DNA of 64,000 nucleotides from Staphylococcus roterodami (lineage in GTDB: Bacteria; Bacillota; Bacilli; Staphylococcales; Staphylococcaceae), in assembly GCA_022493055.1 (NCBI GenBank), contig CP092781.1, positions 930,001 through 994,000 of the forward strand, read 5' to 3'. The notes under the pieces were generated by a model. That model saw only the letters and a list, made by a program, of their open reading frames with translations. It was not told the DNA's origin and did not search any database. Below are positions 1 to 12,412 of this stretch, one piece after another; within the stretch, counting starts at the first letter, position 1; each line of letters starts with the position of its first letter. Made by a program: the position numbers and the translations under genes.

Positions 1-90
1 GTATACATTGTGGTAAAGAAAGTAATGACCAGTTGTTACTAACATTTATCAGCATTTGGTTAAAAAAATATGAAAGCTTAGGTGAATTAA

Positions 91-1299
91 ATGGCTCAAG
101 ATCGTAAAAAGGTACTTGTACTTGGTGCTGGTTACGCAGGTTTACAAACTGTAACTAAATTGCAAAAAGCGATATCTTCAGAAGAAGCAGAAATTACGCT
201 TATCAATAAAAATGAATATCACTATGAAGCGACATGGTTACATGAAGCATCAGCAGGTACACTAAACTATGAAGATGTATTATATCCTGTGGAAAGCGTC
301 TTGAAGAAAGATAAAGTAAACTTTGTTCAAGCAGAAGTAACAAAAATTGACCGTGATGCTAAGAAAGTAGAAACAAATCAAGGTATTTATGACTTTGATA
401 TTTTAGTAGTAGCATTAGGTTTCATTAGCGAAACATTTGGTATTGAAGGTATGAAAGAACATGCTTTCCAAATCGAAAATGTTATCACTGCACGTGAATT
501 ATCACGTCATATCGAAGACAAATTTGCAAACTATGCAGCTTCAAAAGAAAAAGATGATAATGACTTATCTATCTTAGTAGGTGGAGCAGGATTCACTGGT
601 GTTGAATTCTTAGGTGAATTAACAGACAGAATTCCTGAATTATGTAGCAAATATGGTGTAGATCAAAACAAAGTTAAAATTACTTGTGTTGAAGCAGCGC
701 CTAAAATGTTACCTATGTTCTCAGAAGAATTAGTAAATCACGCTGTTAGCTATTTAGAAGACCGTGGTGTTGAATTCAAAATCGCTACACCAATCGTTGC
801 TTGTAACGAAAAAGGTTTTGTAGTAGAAGTTGACGGTGAAAAACAACAATTACACGCAGGTACTTCAGTATGGGCAGCTGGTGTACGTGGTAGTAAATTA
901 ATGGAAGAATCATTTGAAGGTGTTAAACGTGGACGTATCGTTACGAACCAAGATTTAACAATCAAAGGTTACGATGATATCTTTGTTATTGGTGACTGTT
1001 CAGCGTTTATCCCTGCTGGTGAAGAACGTCCATTACCAACTACAGCACAAATTGCTATGCAACAAGGTGAAAACGTTGCTAAAAATATTAAACGCATCTT
1101 AAATGGTGAGTCAACTGAAGAATTTGTATACGTTGATCGTGGAACTGTATGTTCTTTAGGTTCACATGATGGCGTTGGTATGGTATTTGGTAAACCAATC
1201 GCTGGTAAAAAAGCAGCATTCATGAAAAAAGTAATTGATACACGTGCCGTATTCAAAATCGGTGGTATCGGTTTAGCATTTAAAAAAGGTAAATTCTAG
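91..1299 (+). CDS. ndh: Type II NADH dehydrogenase (NDH-2)
   Basis: Membrane-associated FAD enzyme that passes electrons from NADH to menaquinone without pumping protons, feeding the respiratory chain. Seen: a Rossmann motif GAGYAGL at about residues 12-18 for FAD, a second dinucleotide motif GGAGFTGV near residue 164 for NADH, and GDCSAF near residue 301, which contacts FAD in this family. The 402-residue length is normal. The ATG follows an AGGTGA ribosome site. It looks monocistronic, closed by the hairpin at 1354. Its menaquinone substrate is made by men genes in the same window (54-60 kb), although these are not linked in one operon. The family call is firm. Confidence 0.95.
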   Translation: MAQDRKKVLVLGAGYAGLQTVTKLQKAISSEEAEITLINKNEYHYEATWLHEASAGTLNYEDVLYPVESVLKKDKVNFVQAEVTKIDRDAKKVETNQGIYDFDILVVALGFISETFGIEGMKEHAFQIENVITARELSRHIEDKFANYAASKEKDDNDLSILVGGAGFTGVEFLGELTDRIPELCSKYGVDQNKVKITCVEAAPKMLPMFSEELVNHAVSYLEDRGVEFKIATPIVACNEKGFVVEVDGEKQQLHAGTSVWAAGVRGSKLMEESFEGVKRGRIVTNQDLTIKGYDDIFVIGDCSAFIPAGEERPLPTTAQIAMQQGENVAKNIKRILNGESTEEFVYVDRGTVCSLGSHDGVGMVFGKPIAGKKAAFMKKVIDTRAVFKIGGIGLAFKKGKF

Positions 1300-1353
1300 G
1301 CTTTAATATAAGTTAAAGCTAAGCATTTAAAATTAAATTATCATTATACAGAG

Positions 1354-1374
1354 TCCTTCAGTGTTACTGAAGGG
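1354..1374 (+). terminator. Rho-independent terminator after ndh
   Basis: CCTTCAGT and ACTGAAGG form an 8-bp stem (extendable by one T-G pair) with a GTT loop. The tail after it is only weakly T-rich. It lies between ndh and pepA, so the two genes are probably separate transcription units. Confidence 0.7.
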
Positions 1375-1429
1375 CTTTATTGTTGTACAATTTGAAGTGA
1401 GTAATATATCAAATTTAAGGAGGTACATT

Positions 1430-2905
1430 ATGAATTTTAAACTAAATAAAGAAGCAGATAAGGAAATCAATACATTAATCGTTGGAATTCCAGAGCATTT
1501 AAATCAATTAGATAAAATTATTTTTAACGATACTGATATAACAGAAACATTAGAATCACTTAAGCGTCAACATATTATAGGAAGTACAGTTGGAAAGATT
1601 TACACAACTGCATTCGCCGTCCAAAACGAAACTTATCGATTAATTGCAGTTGGATTAGGAAACCTAAAAAATCAAAGCTATCGTGATTTGTTAAAGATTT
1701 GGGGACAGCTTTTTCAATACATAGAACAGGAACATGTTAAAGATACGTATTTACTGATGGATACATTTATTACGAAATATGGTCAGTTAACAGATGTTTT
1801 AGCATCATGTGGTGTTCAAAGTGAACGTGCAACATATCAATTCGATCATTATAAATCGAATAAAAAGACACCATTTAATCCGAATCTATATCTAATTAGT
1901 AATAAATTAAACGACATTGATACTATCAATGATGGGGCTATTATCGGTCAAGCTATTAATTTAGCCAGAGACTTTAGCAATACGCCACCCAATATTTTAA
2001 CACCTCAAACATTTGCAGAAGATATCGTTAAGCATTTTAAAAATACGACGGTTAAAGTTGATGTTAAAGACGATCATACACTAGTTTCTGAAGGATTTGG
2101 TCTTATCCATGCAGTTGGCAAAGGTAGTAAACATAAACCACGATTAGTAACTATCACATACAATGGCAAAAATGAGGATGACGCTCCAATTGCATTAGTA
2201 GGTAAGGGCATTACGTATGACTCAGGTGGTTATAGTATTAAATCGAAAAATGGCATGGCTACAATGAAATTCGATATGTGTGGTGCAGCGAATGTCGTTG
2301 GTATTATAGAAGCGGCTAGTCACCTTCGATTACCAGTCAATATTATCGGTGTACTTGCTTGTGCTGAAAATATGATAAATGAAGCATCAATGAAACCTGA
2401 TGATGTATTTACAGCATTGAGTGGTGAAACGGTTGAAGTGTTGAATACAGATGCAGAAGGTAGACTTGTACTAGGAGACGCAGTATATTATGCAAATCAA
2501 TATCAACCAAGTGTGATTTTGGATTTTGCAACTTTAACAGGTGCTTCGATTGTTGCATTAGGAGAAGATAAAGCTGCTGCGTTTCAATCGAATAGCAAGA
2601 CAATTTTAGAAGATATATTACAAATTAGTTCTACATTAGATGAAATGGTATTTGAATTACCAATTACTGAAACTGAGCGTACTAAAATTAGACAAAGTGA
2701 TGTTGCTGATTTAGTCAATCATACGAATGGACAGGGTAAAGCATTGTTTGCAGCAAGTTTTGTAACACACTTTAGTGGTCAAACGCCTCATATTCATTTT
2801 GATATTGCAGGACCAGCAACTACTAACAAGGCGTCATTCAATGGTCCTAAAGGTCCAACTGGATTTATGATTCCAACAATAGTCGATTGGTTAAGAAAAC
2901 AATAA
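1430..2905 (+). CDS. pepA: M17 leucyl aminopeptidase
   Basis: Cytosolic two-metal aminopeptidase of the M17 (leucine aminopeptidase) family, which removes N-terminal residues from peptides. Seen: the metal-binding segment GKGITYDSGGYS near residue 258 and the family signature NTDAEGRLVLGDA near residue 339. I chose the ATG at 1430 because AAGGAGG sits 6-8 bases upstream. The open frame runs further upstream to 1361, but that part crosses the ndh terminator and has no ribosome site. The product is 491 residues, normal for the family. The N-terminal 160 residues are variable, as is usual for M17. The gene appears to be transcribed alone. Confidence 0.93.
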   Translation: MNFKLNKEADKEINTLIVGIPEHLNQLDKIIFNDTDITETLESLKRQHIIGSTVGKIYTTAFAVQNETYRLIAVGLGNLKNQSYRDLLKIWGQLFQYIEQEHVKDTYLLMDTFITKYGQLTDVLASCGVQSERATYQFDHYKSNKKTPFNPNLYLISNKLNDIDTINDGAIIGQAINLARDFSNTPPNILTPQTFAEDIVKHFKNTTVKVDVKDDHTLVSEGFGLIHAVGKGSKHKPRLVTITYNGKNEDDAPIALVGKGITYDSGGYSIKSKNGMATMKFDMCGAANVVGIIEAASHLRLPVNIIGVLACAENMINEASMKPDDVFTALSGETVEVLNTDAEGRLVLGDAVYYANQYQPSVILDFATLTGASIVALGEDKAAAFQSNSKTILEDILQISSTLDEMVFELPITETERTKIRQSDVADLVNHTNGQGKALFAASFVTHFSGQTPHIHFDIAGPATTNKASFNGPKGPTGFMIPTIVDWLRKQ

Positions 2906-2917
2906 AATTAATAGAAG

Positions 2918-2987
2918 CCTGATACAAGTCGTAAAATTATATGATTTGAAATAACCATTATAATTTATAACGATTATTTGTATCAGG
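2918..2987 (+). terminator. Long hairpin terminator after pepA
   Basis: CCTGATACAA (2918-2927) pairs with TTGTATCAGG (2978-2987). The loop holds nested AT-rich complementarity, and a T-rich tail follows. It could act on both strands, but no minus-strand gene ends here. Confidence 0.65.
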
Positions 2988-3307
2988 TATTTTATTGAAG
3001 AATAGGAGAATACTTTACACACAATAAAGTATCTGAACACATTTAAATGATATATTGAATTTGAAATAGCCAGTATCTGAGTACTTAACAATAAATGAAA
3101 AGCTAATATTTGAATTTTGAACGATGAATAGGAGCTAAGATTAAGCATTACTTAAACGTTTTATTGAATCGGAAATTATTTTGTAAAATGCAAATAAGTA
3201 TAAATATAGATAATTTAATCAGTTGCTATTGACAGAAAGTGAAGCTATTGATACTATGAAGTCTATAAACACTTTAGTTCGATAGTGTGGTAAAGGATGG
3301 TCGTCGT
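2988..3307. other. Gene-free AT-rich stretch
   Basis: About 320 bases between the pepA terminator and the antiporter gene. I see no coding signal, no RNA gene and no strong hairpin. The minus-strand frame covering 2891-3148 crosses the terminator and lacks a ribosome site, so it was not called. The stretch presumably holds the antiporter promoter, but no convincing -35/-10 pair stands out. Confidence 0.4.
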
Positions 3308-4624
3308 ATGATAAATGCAGTAGTGATAGCAGTAATTTTAATGATAGTACTATGTTTATGTCGTTTAAATGTAGTTATAAGCTTGTTTATCAGTGCACTT
3401 GTAGGTGGCGTTATTTCTGGCATGAGCATTGAAAAAGTAATAAATGTATTTGGAAAAAATATTGTCGATGGTGCAGAGGTTGCATTAAGTTATGCTTTAT
3501 TAGGTGGATTTGCAGCATTGATTTCCTACAGTGGTATTACAGACTATTTAGTAGGAAAGATTATAAACGCTATTCATGCTGAAAATAGTCGATGGTCAAG
3601 AGTTAAAGTAAAGGTGACTATTATCGTAGCTTTACTGGCAATGAGTATTATGAGTCAGAACTTAATTCCGGTACATATTGCATTCATTCCAATCGTTATT
3701 CCTCCATTATTAAGTCTTTTTAATGAATTAAAAATCGACAGACGTTTAATTGGTTTGATTATAGGATTTGGTTTATGTTTTCCATATGTTTTATTACCAT
3801 ATGGATTTGGTCAAATTTTCCAACAAATTATCCAAAGTGGTTTTGCTAAGGCGAATCATCCAATAGAATTTAATATGATTTGGAAAGCTATGCTTATTCC
3901 TTCAATGGGTTATATTGTCGGTTTACTATTTGGTTTATTTGTATATCGAAAACCACGTGAATATGAAACACGTAATATTTCCGATAATGAACCAGTAACT
4001 GAATTAAAACCATATATTTTAATTGTTACAATTGTAGCGATATTAGCTACATTTTTAGTACAAACATTCACAGACTCGATGATATTTGGAGCTTTAGCAG
4101 GTGTGCTTGTATTCTTCATCTCTCGTGCATATAAGTGGTACGAATTGGATGCTAAGTTTGTAGAAGGTATCAAAATAATGGCTTATATTGGCGTAGTTAT
4201 TTTAACAGCTAATGGCTTTGCTGGCGTGATGAATGCAACTGGTGATATAGATGAATTAGTTAAAGCATTAACAAGTATTACCGGCGATAACAAATTATTA
4301 AGTATTATTGTAATGTATGTCATAGGTCTTATTGTGACATTAGGTATAGGTTCATCATTCGCAACTATTCCGATTATTGCATCATTATTTATTCCATTTG
4401 GTGCTTCAATTGGATTAGATACAATGGCATTAATTGCATTAATAGGTACTGCGAGTGCTTTAGGTGATTCTGGTTCTCCTGCAAGTGATTCAACATTAGG
4501 ACCAACAGCTGGATTAAATGTAGATGGACAACATGATCATATTCGAGATACATGTATTCCAAACTTCTTGTTTTATAATATACCGTTGATGATTTTCGGT
4601 ACAATTGCTGCTATGATACTATAA
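3308..4624 (+). CDS. Na+/H+ antiporter family permease (NhaC/YuiF-like)
   Basis: Polytopic membrane protein of the NhaC-related ion transporter superfamily, 438 residues and roughly 11-12 hydrophobic segments. The substrate is not provable from sequence, and some relatives carry amino acids or organic anions. Seen: alternating hydrophobic helices and a glycine/serine-rich conserved stretch near the C-terminus (LIGTASALGDSGSPASD, about residues 377-393) typical of the superfamily. The start is the ATG at 3308 because AAAGGATGG lies 7 bases upstream; an upstream in-frame GTG at 3287 has no such site. It is followed after 18 bases by the thioesterase gene, so the two are probably cotranscribed. 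Confidence 0.8.
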   Translation: MINAVVIAVILMIVLCLCRLNVVISLFISALVGGVISGMSIEKVINVFGKNIVDGAEVALSYALLGGFAALISYSGITDYLVGKIINAIHAENSRWSRVKVKVTIIVALLAMSIMSQNLIPVHIAFIPIVIPPLLSLFNELKIDRRLIGLIIGFGLCFPYVLLPYGFGQIFQQIIQSGFAKANHPIEFNMIWKAMLIPSMGYIVGLLFGLFVYRKPREYETRNISDNEPVTELKPYILIVTIVAILATFLVQTFTDSMIFGALAGVLVFFISRAYKWYELDAKFVEGIKIMAYIGVVILTANGFAGVMNATGDIDELVKALTSITGDNKLLSIIVMYVIGLIVTLGIGSSFATIPIIASLFIPFGASIGLDTMALIALIGTASALGDSGSPASDSTLGPTAGLNVDGQHDHIRDTCIPNFLFYNIPLMIFGTIAAMIL

Positions 4625-4642
4625 TCATAAAGAGGTGAAAGC

Positions 4643-5017
4643 ATGACACATTTATTAGAGACATTTGAAATGGTAATTGAACATCAAGAAGATGGTTATG
4701 TTGTTATTTCAATGCCTGTGACTGATAAAGTAAAACAACCATTTGGATATTTACATGGTGGAGCTTCGATTGCTTTAGGTGAAACAGCATGTTCATTAGG
4801 ATCGGCAAATTTGATAGATACAACCCAATTTGTTCCATTAGGCTTGGAAATGAATGCTAACCATATTCATTCGGCCAAAGATGGTCGCGTTACTGCGACA
4901 GCTGAGATCATTCATCAAGGCAAAACGACGCATGTATGGGATATTAAAATTAAAAATGATAAAGGACAATTAACAACGGTTATGCGAGGTACGATTGCTA
5001 TTAAACCGTTAAAATAA
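4643..5017 (+). CDS. menI: Hotdog-fold PaaI/MenI-type thioesterase
   Basis: Small (124 residues) hotdog-fold acyl-CoA thioesterase. The active-site segment GYLHGGASIALGETA (residues 36-50) holds the conserved HGG and catalytic Glu of the PaaI/MenI group. The Bacillus subtilis homologue YuxO/MenI hydrolyses 1,4-dihydroxy-2-naphthoyl-CoA in menaquinone synthesis and also lies beside an Mrp/Mnh antiporter operon. The context here, near the mnh operon, supports that orthology. A different acyl-CoA substrate cannot be excluded. Ribosome site AAAGAGGTGAAAGC directly before the ATG; 18 bases downstream of the antiporter gene. The gene symbol is a candidate assignment by orthology. Confidence 0.72.
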   Translation: MTHLLETFEMVIEHQEDGYVVISMPVTDKVKQPFGYLHGGASIALGETACSLGSANLIDTTQFVPLGLEMNANHIHSAKDGRVTATAEIIHQGKTTHVWDIKIKNDKGQLTTVMRGTIAIKPLK

Positions 5018-5022
5018 AAAAG

Positions 5023-5077
5023 AACTGCTAGCAAGAGGTCGGGACAAAATCTTTATGTCTCACCCTCGCTAGCAGTT
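5023..5077. terminator. Bidirectional terminator between convergent genes
   Basis: AACTGCTAGC (5023-5032) pairs perfectly with GCTAGCAGTT (5068-5077), with A-runs on the left and seven T on the right, so it can end both the thioesterase transcript and the convergent oxidoreductase transcript. The loop carries a second arm pair (GAGG-TCGGGACA against TGTCTCACCCTC), a motif that recurs near 51130. Confidence 0.85.
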
Positions 5078-5080
5078 TTT

Positions 5081-6235
5081 TTATGCACTATATTGTTGAA
5101 GTTTAATAAATGCTTGTTCGATGCGTTCAGAAGCTTTGCGACCGCCCATGACATTTCTACCAAATGGCCCTAATTCTAAATCTGCAAAACATCCTGCTAC
5201 AAATAAGTTAGGTAACCATTCTAATTTTTCAGAGATAACAGGATAGTTACATTCATTGAGTGGTGCATTATAGTTTTGAATTAGTTGTTGGATAAGTGGT
5301 TGCGACATAAAATCTTGTTCAAAACCAGTAGCAACAAGAATTTGTTGATATGGAATAGATTCATTTTCAGTAGTAACAAAACCATCTTTGACATTATTAA
5401 TAGGTGATTTATGCACTGTAATACGACCATTTTTAATATGCTTTTTCAGTCGTAAATATAATTCATGAGGCATAGATCCTTTATGACGTTCGCGTTGAAC
5501 AATATTGTTACGAGTTACCATACATTCTGTACTTAAAAATGATGACATATTTTTGGGACCTAACCAGCCTGGATCAGCGTCAAAGTCATGAATTTCAATA
5601 TCTTTATTAAGCCATAAATGAAGATGTTTTTGATTATCGTGATTTAATAGTTTAAGCGCAAGGTGGGCAGCAGTAATACCACTGCCGACGATATGATCAG
5701 TCTTATCATATATCTCTTGTTCATGTTCTTTTTCGAATATATGATTTACATTTTGTTTGTTTTTTAATGCGTCAGGTATGAACGGTATATTCGTACTACC
5801 TATAGCAATGACAACACAATCAGTTTTGATTACTTGACCATCTTTTAAGGTAACATGCCATTTGTCGTCTTGTTTCGTTAAAGATTGAACATAACCCTGG
5901 ATTAAACAGTCATGTAATCGATATTGTTGAGATGCATGTGCGATATGATCCATAAACATTGATAATTCTGGTCTTTGATAAGGACCATAAAATGCATTTG
6001 TGTATTGGTTCTGTTTAGCGAATTGCTTTAGGTGAAATGGTTGTGGGTGTACATGATGTACAATAGGTGATCTTAAATAAGGCATTTCAATGCGATTTGT
6101 ATATGAATTAAATCTTTGACAGAATGTTTCATGCGGGTCAATGATTGTTAATCGGTCTGTTGTAAGTCCACTTGATATTAGTTTTTGCGCGATTGCAGTA
6201 CCTTGTATGCCACCGCCGATAATTGTCCAATGCAT
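5081..6235 (-). CDS. FAD/NAD(P)-binding oxidoreductase (SidA/lysine-hydroxylase-like)
   Basis: Flavoprotein of 384 residues. Seen: an N-terminal FAD motif GGGIQGTA (residues 7-14), a central pyridine-nucleotide region around VGSGITAAHLALKLL (about residue 187), and a C-terminal ATGFEQDF motif typical of flavin monooxygenase and lysine/ornithine N-hydroxylase relatives. The substrate is unknown; no siderophore synthetase genes are nearby. The start has an AAAGAGG ribosome site. It is convergent with the thioesterase gene across a shared terminator and is probably transcribed alone. Annotated in staphylococci as an uncharacterised FAD/NAD(P)-binding protein. Confidence 0.75.
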   Translation of the reverse strand: MHWTIIGGGIQGTAIAQKLISSGLTTDRLTIIDPHETFCQRFNSYTNRIEMPYLRSPIVHHVHPQPFHLKQFAKQNQYTNAFYGPYQRPELSMFMDHIAHASQQYRLHDCLIQGYVQSLTKQDDKWHVTLKDGQVIKTDCVVIAIGSTNIPFIPDALKNKQNVNHIFEKEHEQEIYDKTDHIVGSGITAAHLALKLLNHDNQKHLHLWLNKDIEIHDFDADPGWLGPKNMSSFLSTECMVTRNNIVQRERHKGSMPHELYLRLKKHIKNGRITVHKSPINNVKDGFVTTENESIPYQQILVATGFEQDFMSQPLIQQLIQNYNAPLNECNYPVISEKLEWLPNLFVAGCFADLELGPFGRNVMGGRKASERIEQAFIKLQQYSA

Positions 6236-6431
6236 AATAAAACCTCTTTCTATTTTAAAACGTAACCATTACGATTTATTAATATAATCATAATACATTA
6301 CAAGATGATTGGCAATTAAATAAAAAGATAAATGTGAATAGGGAGGTTACCTTTAAATAAAATAAAAACAGCTAGAAAACTATAAATGAACTAGTTAAAT
6401 ATAGTGATAGTGTTATCAATATAAATAAAAA

Positions 6432-6475
6432 ACAGCAGTAAGGTGATTCCTAGCGTGGAATCATCTTACTGCTGT
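6432..6475 (-). terminator. Terminator of the mnh1 operon
   Basis: A long stem: ACAGCAGTAAG...TGATTCC against GGAATCA...CTTACTGCTGT, with a six-base loop. Read on the minus strand it is followed by a T-rich tail, which fits the end of the mnhA1-G1 transcript 43 bases after the mnhG1 stop. Confidence 0.85.
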
Positions 6476-6517
6476 GTATTACAACATATTTAAGCTTTTA
6501 AGCTTTTATATTATTAA

Positions 6518-6874
6518 TTAAAGTTTAGTGTCTTTTAAGTCTTCTGAAATTTCATCAACTTTTGTCTTTTTAGTGTAAGGCGTTTTAATATTGTATGCAG
6601 CTTTCATAATCATATGGCTTGAAAGCGGGCCTGTAATTAATACAAAAATAATTGCAATAATTAATTGCATGTTTACAAAGCCTTGTGTTGCTATAAAATA
6701 TAAAAACGTACCGAATAATAATGACATAGCACCAAGAGTAGACGCTTTTCCAGCAGCATGTGCACGTGAATAAACATCTTCTAGTCTCAATAAACCTATT
6801 GCTGCTAGGGCACTTATTAAAGCACCAATGATAACAAAGATAAGTGCAAGACTAATCAGTATGATTTTGATCAT
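6518..6874 (-). CDS. mnhG1: Na+/H+ antiporter subunit G1
   Basis: Smallest-class membrane subunit of the heteromeric Mnh/Mrp cation-proton antiporter. 118 residues with three hydrophobic helices and a charged C-terminal tail. The start at 6874 is chosen because AAGGTGA precedes that ATG; a TTG two codons upstream also opens the frame. It overlaps mnhF1 by 23 bases, so translation is probably coupled. Last gene of the operon, followed by the terminator at 6432. The sequence matches the MnhG/PhaG family ([18 protein letters not shown] segment). Confidence 0.94.
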   Translation of the reverse strand: MIKIILISLALIFVIIGALISALAAIGLLRLEDVYSRAHAAGKASTLGAMSLLFGTFLYFIATQGFVNMQLIIAIIFVLITGPLSSHMIMKAAYNIKTPYTKKTKVDEISEDLKDTKL

Positions 6875-7145
6875 GTTCAATCACCTTACCTTTGTCCATA
6901 AATTTTGAAAATACTGCAGTACCTAAAAATGCTAAAATACCAATCATCATTATTACGACAATCATGTATTTAATATTTAATAAAATACTAAATAGTGCAA
7001 TAACGGCCATTAATTGTAGGCCAATTGCATCAAGTGCAACAACACGATCTGCGAGAGATGGGCCTAATACAACTCGAATAAGCATAGCTAGCATTGACAT
7101 TACAACAATGATAAGTGCAATGACTATAATAATATTATGGTTCAT
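6852..7145 (-). CDS. mnhF1: Na+/H+ antiporter subunit F1
   Basis: Membrane subunit F of the Mnh1 complex, 97 residues with three transmembrane helices. The conserved segment [17 protein letters not shown] (about residues 27-43) is characteristic of MnhF/MrpF. Its ATG shares a base with the end of mnhE1 and its 3' end overlaps mnhG1, consistent with coupled translation in one operon. Confidence 0.94.
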   Translation of the reverse strand: MNHNIIIVIALIIVVMSMLAMLIRVVLGPSLADRVVALDAIGLQLMAVIALFSILLNIKYMIVVIMMIGILAFLGTAVFSKFMDKGKVIEHDQNHTD

Positions 7146-7624
7146 TATATTTCGCCCACCTCTCTAACAATTTTTTCTAATGATGATTTAATACTTTCAA
7201 CTTCTTCTTCTTTAGTTGAAAAATCGATGGCATGAATGTATATCTTAGTACGATCATCACTCACGCCAAGAACGACAGTACCTGGAGTCAATGTAATTAA
7301 ATTAGACAATAAGACAATTTGCCAATCTTTTTTTAAATCTGTGTGATATACAAAGAATCCAGGTTCATTTTTAATCGAAGGTTTAATAATAATTTTTAAA
7401 ACATCAAAATTCGCTTTAATTAATTCGATTAAGAAAATAATGATTAATTTAACAATACGATACAAAGTAATAACGTAAAATCTACCAGGTAATACTCTGT
7501 GCAAGAGGTAAACAAGAATTAGGCCAAAGATAAAACCTAATACAAAGTTATTTGTTGTATAACTATTTGTTACAAATAACCAAAACACTGCAATGATAAA
7601 GTTTAAAACTAATTGTACAGCCAT
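7145..7624 (-). CDS. mnhE1: Na+/H+ antiporter subunit E1
   Basis: Subunit E of the Mnh1 complex, 159 residues: two or three N-terminal hydrophobic helices and a soluble C-terminal domain containing [14 protein letters not shown], a family hallmark. It starts one base after the end of mnhD1 and overlaps mnhF1 by one base. MnhE is required for assembly of the complex in related systems. Confidence 0.94.
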   Translation of the reverse strand: MAVQLVLNFIIAVFWLFVTNSYTTNNFVLGFIFGLILVYLLHRVLPGRFYVITLYRIVKLIIIFLIELIKANFDVLKIIIKPSIKNEPGFFVYHTDLKKDWQIVLLSNLITLTPGTVVLGVSDDRTKIYIHAIDFSTKEEEVESIKSSLEKIVREVGEI

Positions 7625-7625
7625 G

Positions 7626-9455
<1,830 letters not shown>

Positions 9456-9456
<1 letters not shown>

Positions 9457-9884
9457 TATTCGTTCTCTCCAATCGAAATAATAATTGTCATGACTGTACC
9501 TACTACTGCACATAGAACTCCGAAATCAAAGAAAACTGCTGTTGTCATATGGACGGGTTCTAAGATAAATAGTGGTATATCAAAAGTAACATGTGTAAAG
9601 AAATTTTTACCTAAAAACCAACTTGCAATAGGGGTTCCTATACAAAATACTAATCCAATACCAATTAATATTTTGAAATCTAATGGGAAAATTTTACGCA
9701 TCGTTTCAATATCAAATGCAATCGTAATGATAACAAGTGAACTTGCAAATAATAATCCGCCAACGAAACCGCCACCAGGTGTATAATGTCCTGCTAAGAA
9801 AAGTGAAAAACCAAAGACCATTACCATGAAAAAGATGATAACTGCTGCAAATTGCAAAATTAAATCATTTTGTTGTCTATTCAT
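9456..9884 (-). CDS. mnhB1: Na+/H+ antiporter subunit B1
   Basis: Subunit B of Mnh1, 142 residues, four hydrophobic helices, with the family segment [17 protein letters not shown] (about residues 31-47). It overlaps mnhA1 by 8 bases. In many Mrp systems an MrpB-like domain is also fused to the MrpA C-terminus, which is the case for the mnhA1 product here. Confidence 0.94.
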
Positions 9885-12282
9885 GATTTTTCACCTCTTT
9901 ATCTTGAGTTGGACGCTTTTTACGTAATTTAATCATGGTATACACAGCTAAGCCGGCTATACCAAGTACAGATGATTCGAACAACGTATCCATGCCACGG
10001 AAATCAACTAGAATAACGTTAACCATATTTTTACCTTGAGCTAAATCATATACATGCTCTTGATAGAATTTAGAAATTGATTCAAAGTGTCTATTTCCAT
10101 ATGCAATTAAACCGATAATAATGACAGATAATCCAACGCCTGTAGCAATTAAGGCATTAGTTAATTGGAATGATCGTTTTTCATTATAGCGATTTAAATT
10201 TGGCAAGTGATAGAAACATAATAAGAATAATGCTGTTGATATCGATTCAACTACAAATTGTGTTAATGCTAAGTCAGGTGCTTTAAAGAATATAAACAAT
10301 ACTGAAACAGCATAACCAACTGCACTTAACATAATAATGCTAAATAGTCTTGATTTAGCAAACAGAATTAAAAATGCCGCACTGAGTAATAGAACCACGA
10401 TGCAAACTTCAAAGATTCTAATAGGGCTTACATCTTTAAAATTGATATTGAACGGCACAGAAAATACAGTGATAAATGTTAATAAAATTAAAGTACCAAA
10501 AATGATAACTAAATTATTACGTGAATAATCAGTAACGTAGCTATTCGTCATTTTTTCAGAGTAACCTGGAATAGCTTGTGAACTTCTGTTGTACCAATAA
10601 TTGAATGTTAATTTACCAGGCTGACGTTGTAATAGTTTTACCCAGTAACTAAATGTCACGATAAGTAATATACCAACTATATAAATTAATAGAGTTGATA
10701 GAAATGCTGGCGTTAATCCATGGAACATATGGAATTCAACGTCATCAATTACTGTATGGTTAATTGCTGATGTTGCTGGTTCAATGATTGAATTCGTTAA
10801 TAAACCTGGGAATAATCCGAATACAATTACTAATATTGCCAGAATAGCTGGTGATAAAAGCATTAAAATAGAAACTTCATGTGCTTTTTTAGGTAATTGC
10901 TCAGGTTTATATTGTCCGAAAAATATATGCATTATAAATTTAATTGAATATACAAATGTGAAGATACTGCCTACGATACCAATGATTGGGAATAAGTAGC
11001 CTAAAGCATCAACACTAAATAAATTTGCTTGACTCGCTGTAAATGTTGTCTCTAAAAATGATTCTTTAGATAAGAAGCCATTGAACGGTGGCACACCAGC
11101 CATACTTAATGCTGTAATAACAGTGATTGTAAATGATATAGGCATGATTGTTAACAAACCACCTAATTTTTTAACATCACGTGTACCTGTAGAATGATCA
11201 ACTGCACCTGTAATCATAAATAGGGCACCTTTAAAAGTTGCATGGTTGATTAAATGGAATATTGCAGCTGTAAATGCAGCAGCATATATTTTACTGTCAT
11301 CGCCTTGATAGTGATAACTAATGGCACCGATTCCAAGCATTGCCATAATCATACCCAACTGTGATACTGTTGAAAATGCAAGAATACCTTTTAAGTCTTG
11401 TTGCTTCGTTGCATTAAGCGAAGCCCAGAATAGAGTGATTAGACCGACAAGAGTAACAGTCCAAATCCAACCTTGTGATGCTGCGAAGATTGGTGTCATT
11501 CGAGCAATTAAATATAGCCCAGCTTTAACCATTGTCGCTGAGTGAAGATAAGCACTAACAGGCGTAGGTGCTTCCATTGCATCTGGTAACCAAATATAAA
11601 ATGGAAACTGAGCTGACTTTGTAAAAGCACCAATCATAATTAAAATCATCGCGAAAATAAAGAATGGACTATCTTGAATTTCAGCAGCATGTTTAATCAT
11701 ATATTGAATGCTAAATGATTGTGTTGGTATAGCGAGTAAGATGATACCACCTAATAATGATAAGCCACCAAACACTGTGATAATGAGCGATTTTTGAGCA
11801 CCATATATAGATGCTTGTCGTTCGCGCCAAAATGAAATAAGTAAAAAACTAGAAAATGATGTTAACTCCCAGAATAAATACAAAATAATGACATTATCTG
11901 AAAGTACGACACCTAACATCGCACCCATAAATAGTAATAAATAACAATAAAAATTCCCTAGTTGTTCTGACTTACTTAAGTAGCCGATTGAATATAATAC
12001 GACTAAACTGCCGATTCCAGAAATAAGCAAACTAAAGAGTAAACCTAAGCCATCAAGGTATAAATCAAAGTTCATACCGAAATGAGGCATCCAATTTAAG
12101 GTTTTCATTACAGTATTACCTGACATCGTTGTTTTAATTAGCGTTAGCATATAAATAAAGATAACGATAGGTACAGGTAACACGAACCATCCTAAGTGTA
12201 TACGTTTAAAAAATTTATACAGGATAGGAATAATGAGTGCGAATATTAACGGTAATATCACCGCAATATGTAACAAACTCAC
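9877..12282 (-). CDS. mnhA1: Na+/H+ antiporter subunit A1
   Basis: Largest subunit of the Mnh1 antiporter, 801 residues and about 20 helices. The N-terminal two thirds is NuoL-like, with the family segments [17 protein letters not shown] (about residue 137) and [20 protein letters not shown] (about residue 221). The C-terminal part resembles MrpB. First gene of a seven-gene minus-strand operon with overlapping neighbours. The ATG follows AAAGGAGG. Mnh1 exchanges cytoplasmic Na+ for protons and supports pH and salt homeostasis. Confidence 0.96.
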   Translation of the reverse strand: MSLLHIAVILPLIFALIIPILYKFFKRIHLGWFVLPVPIVIFIYMLTLIKTTMSGNTVMKTLNWMPHFGMNFDLYLDGLGLLFSLLISGIGSLVVLYSIGYLSKSEQLGNFYCYLLLFMGAMLGVVLSDNVIILYLFWELTSFSSFLLISFWRERQASIYGAQKSLIITVFGGLSLLGGIILLAIPTQSFSIQYMIKHAAEIQDSPFFIFAMILIMIGAFTKSAQFPFYIWLPDAMEAPTPVSAYLHSATMVKAGLYLIARMTPIFAASQGWIWTVTLVGLITLFWASLNATKQQDLKGILAFSTVSQLGMIMAMLGIGAISYHYQGDDSKIYAAAFTAAIFHLINHATFKGALFMITGAVDHSTGTRDVKKLGGLLTIMPISFTITVITALSMAGVPPFNGFLSKESFLETTFTASQANLFSVDALGYLFPIIGIVGSIFTFVYSIKFIMHIFFGQYKPEQLPKKAHEVSILMLLSPAILAILVIVFGLFPGLLTNSIIEPATSAINHTVIDDVEFHMFHGLTPAFLSTLLIYIVGILLIVTFSYWVKLLQRQPGKLTFNYWYNRSSQAIPGYSEKMTNSYVTDYSRNNLVIIFGTLILLTFITVFSVPFNINFKDVSPIRIFEVCIVVLLLSAAFLILFAKSRLFSIIMLSAVGYAVSVLFIFFKAPDLALTQFVVESISTALFLLCFYHLPNLNRYNEKRSFQLTNALIATGVGLSVIIIGLIAYGNRHFESISKFYQEHVYDLAQGKNMVNVILVDFRGMDTLFESSVLGIAGLAVYTMIKLRKKRPTQDKEVKNHE

Positions 12283-12318
12283 TATGTTGTCCTCCTTTAA
12301 AAAATATTTATGTTATTC

Positions 12319-12347
12319 ATTATACATGATTGCTATACATCTGAAAA
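12319..12347 (-). promoter_or_regulatory. Candidate mnh1 promoter
   Basis: On the minus strand TTTTCA (12347-12342) and TATAAT (12324-12319) are separated by 17 bases, about 37 bases upstream of mnhA1. The -10 is perfect and the -35 is weak. Inferred from sequence only. Confidence 0.5.
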
Positions 12348-12412
12348 ACGTCCACACTCCTTGTTACGCTTTATTTTTAGAAGTATTTAAATAAGAAGAA
12401 ACGCGTCAATTT

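Noticed and set aside
2891..3148. 85-codon minus-strand frame
   Set aside because: Crosses the pepA terminator, has no ribosome site and encodes low-complexity AT-driven residues.
10337..11545. Plus-strand frames inside mnhA1
   Set aside because: Antisense shadows of a well-conserved membrane protein gene; no ribosome sites.
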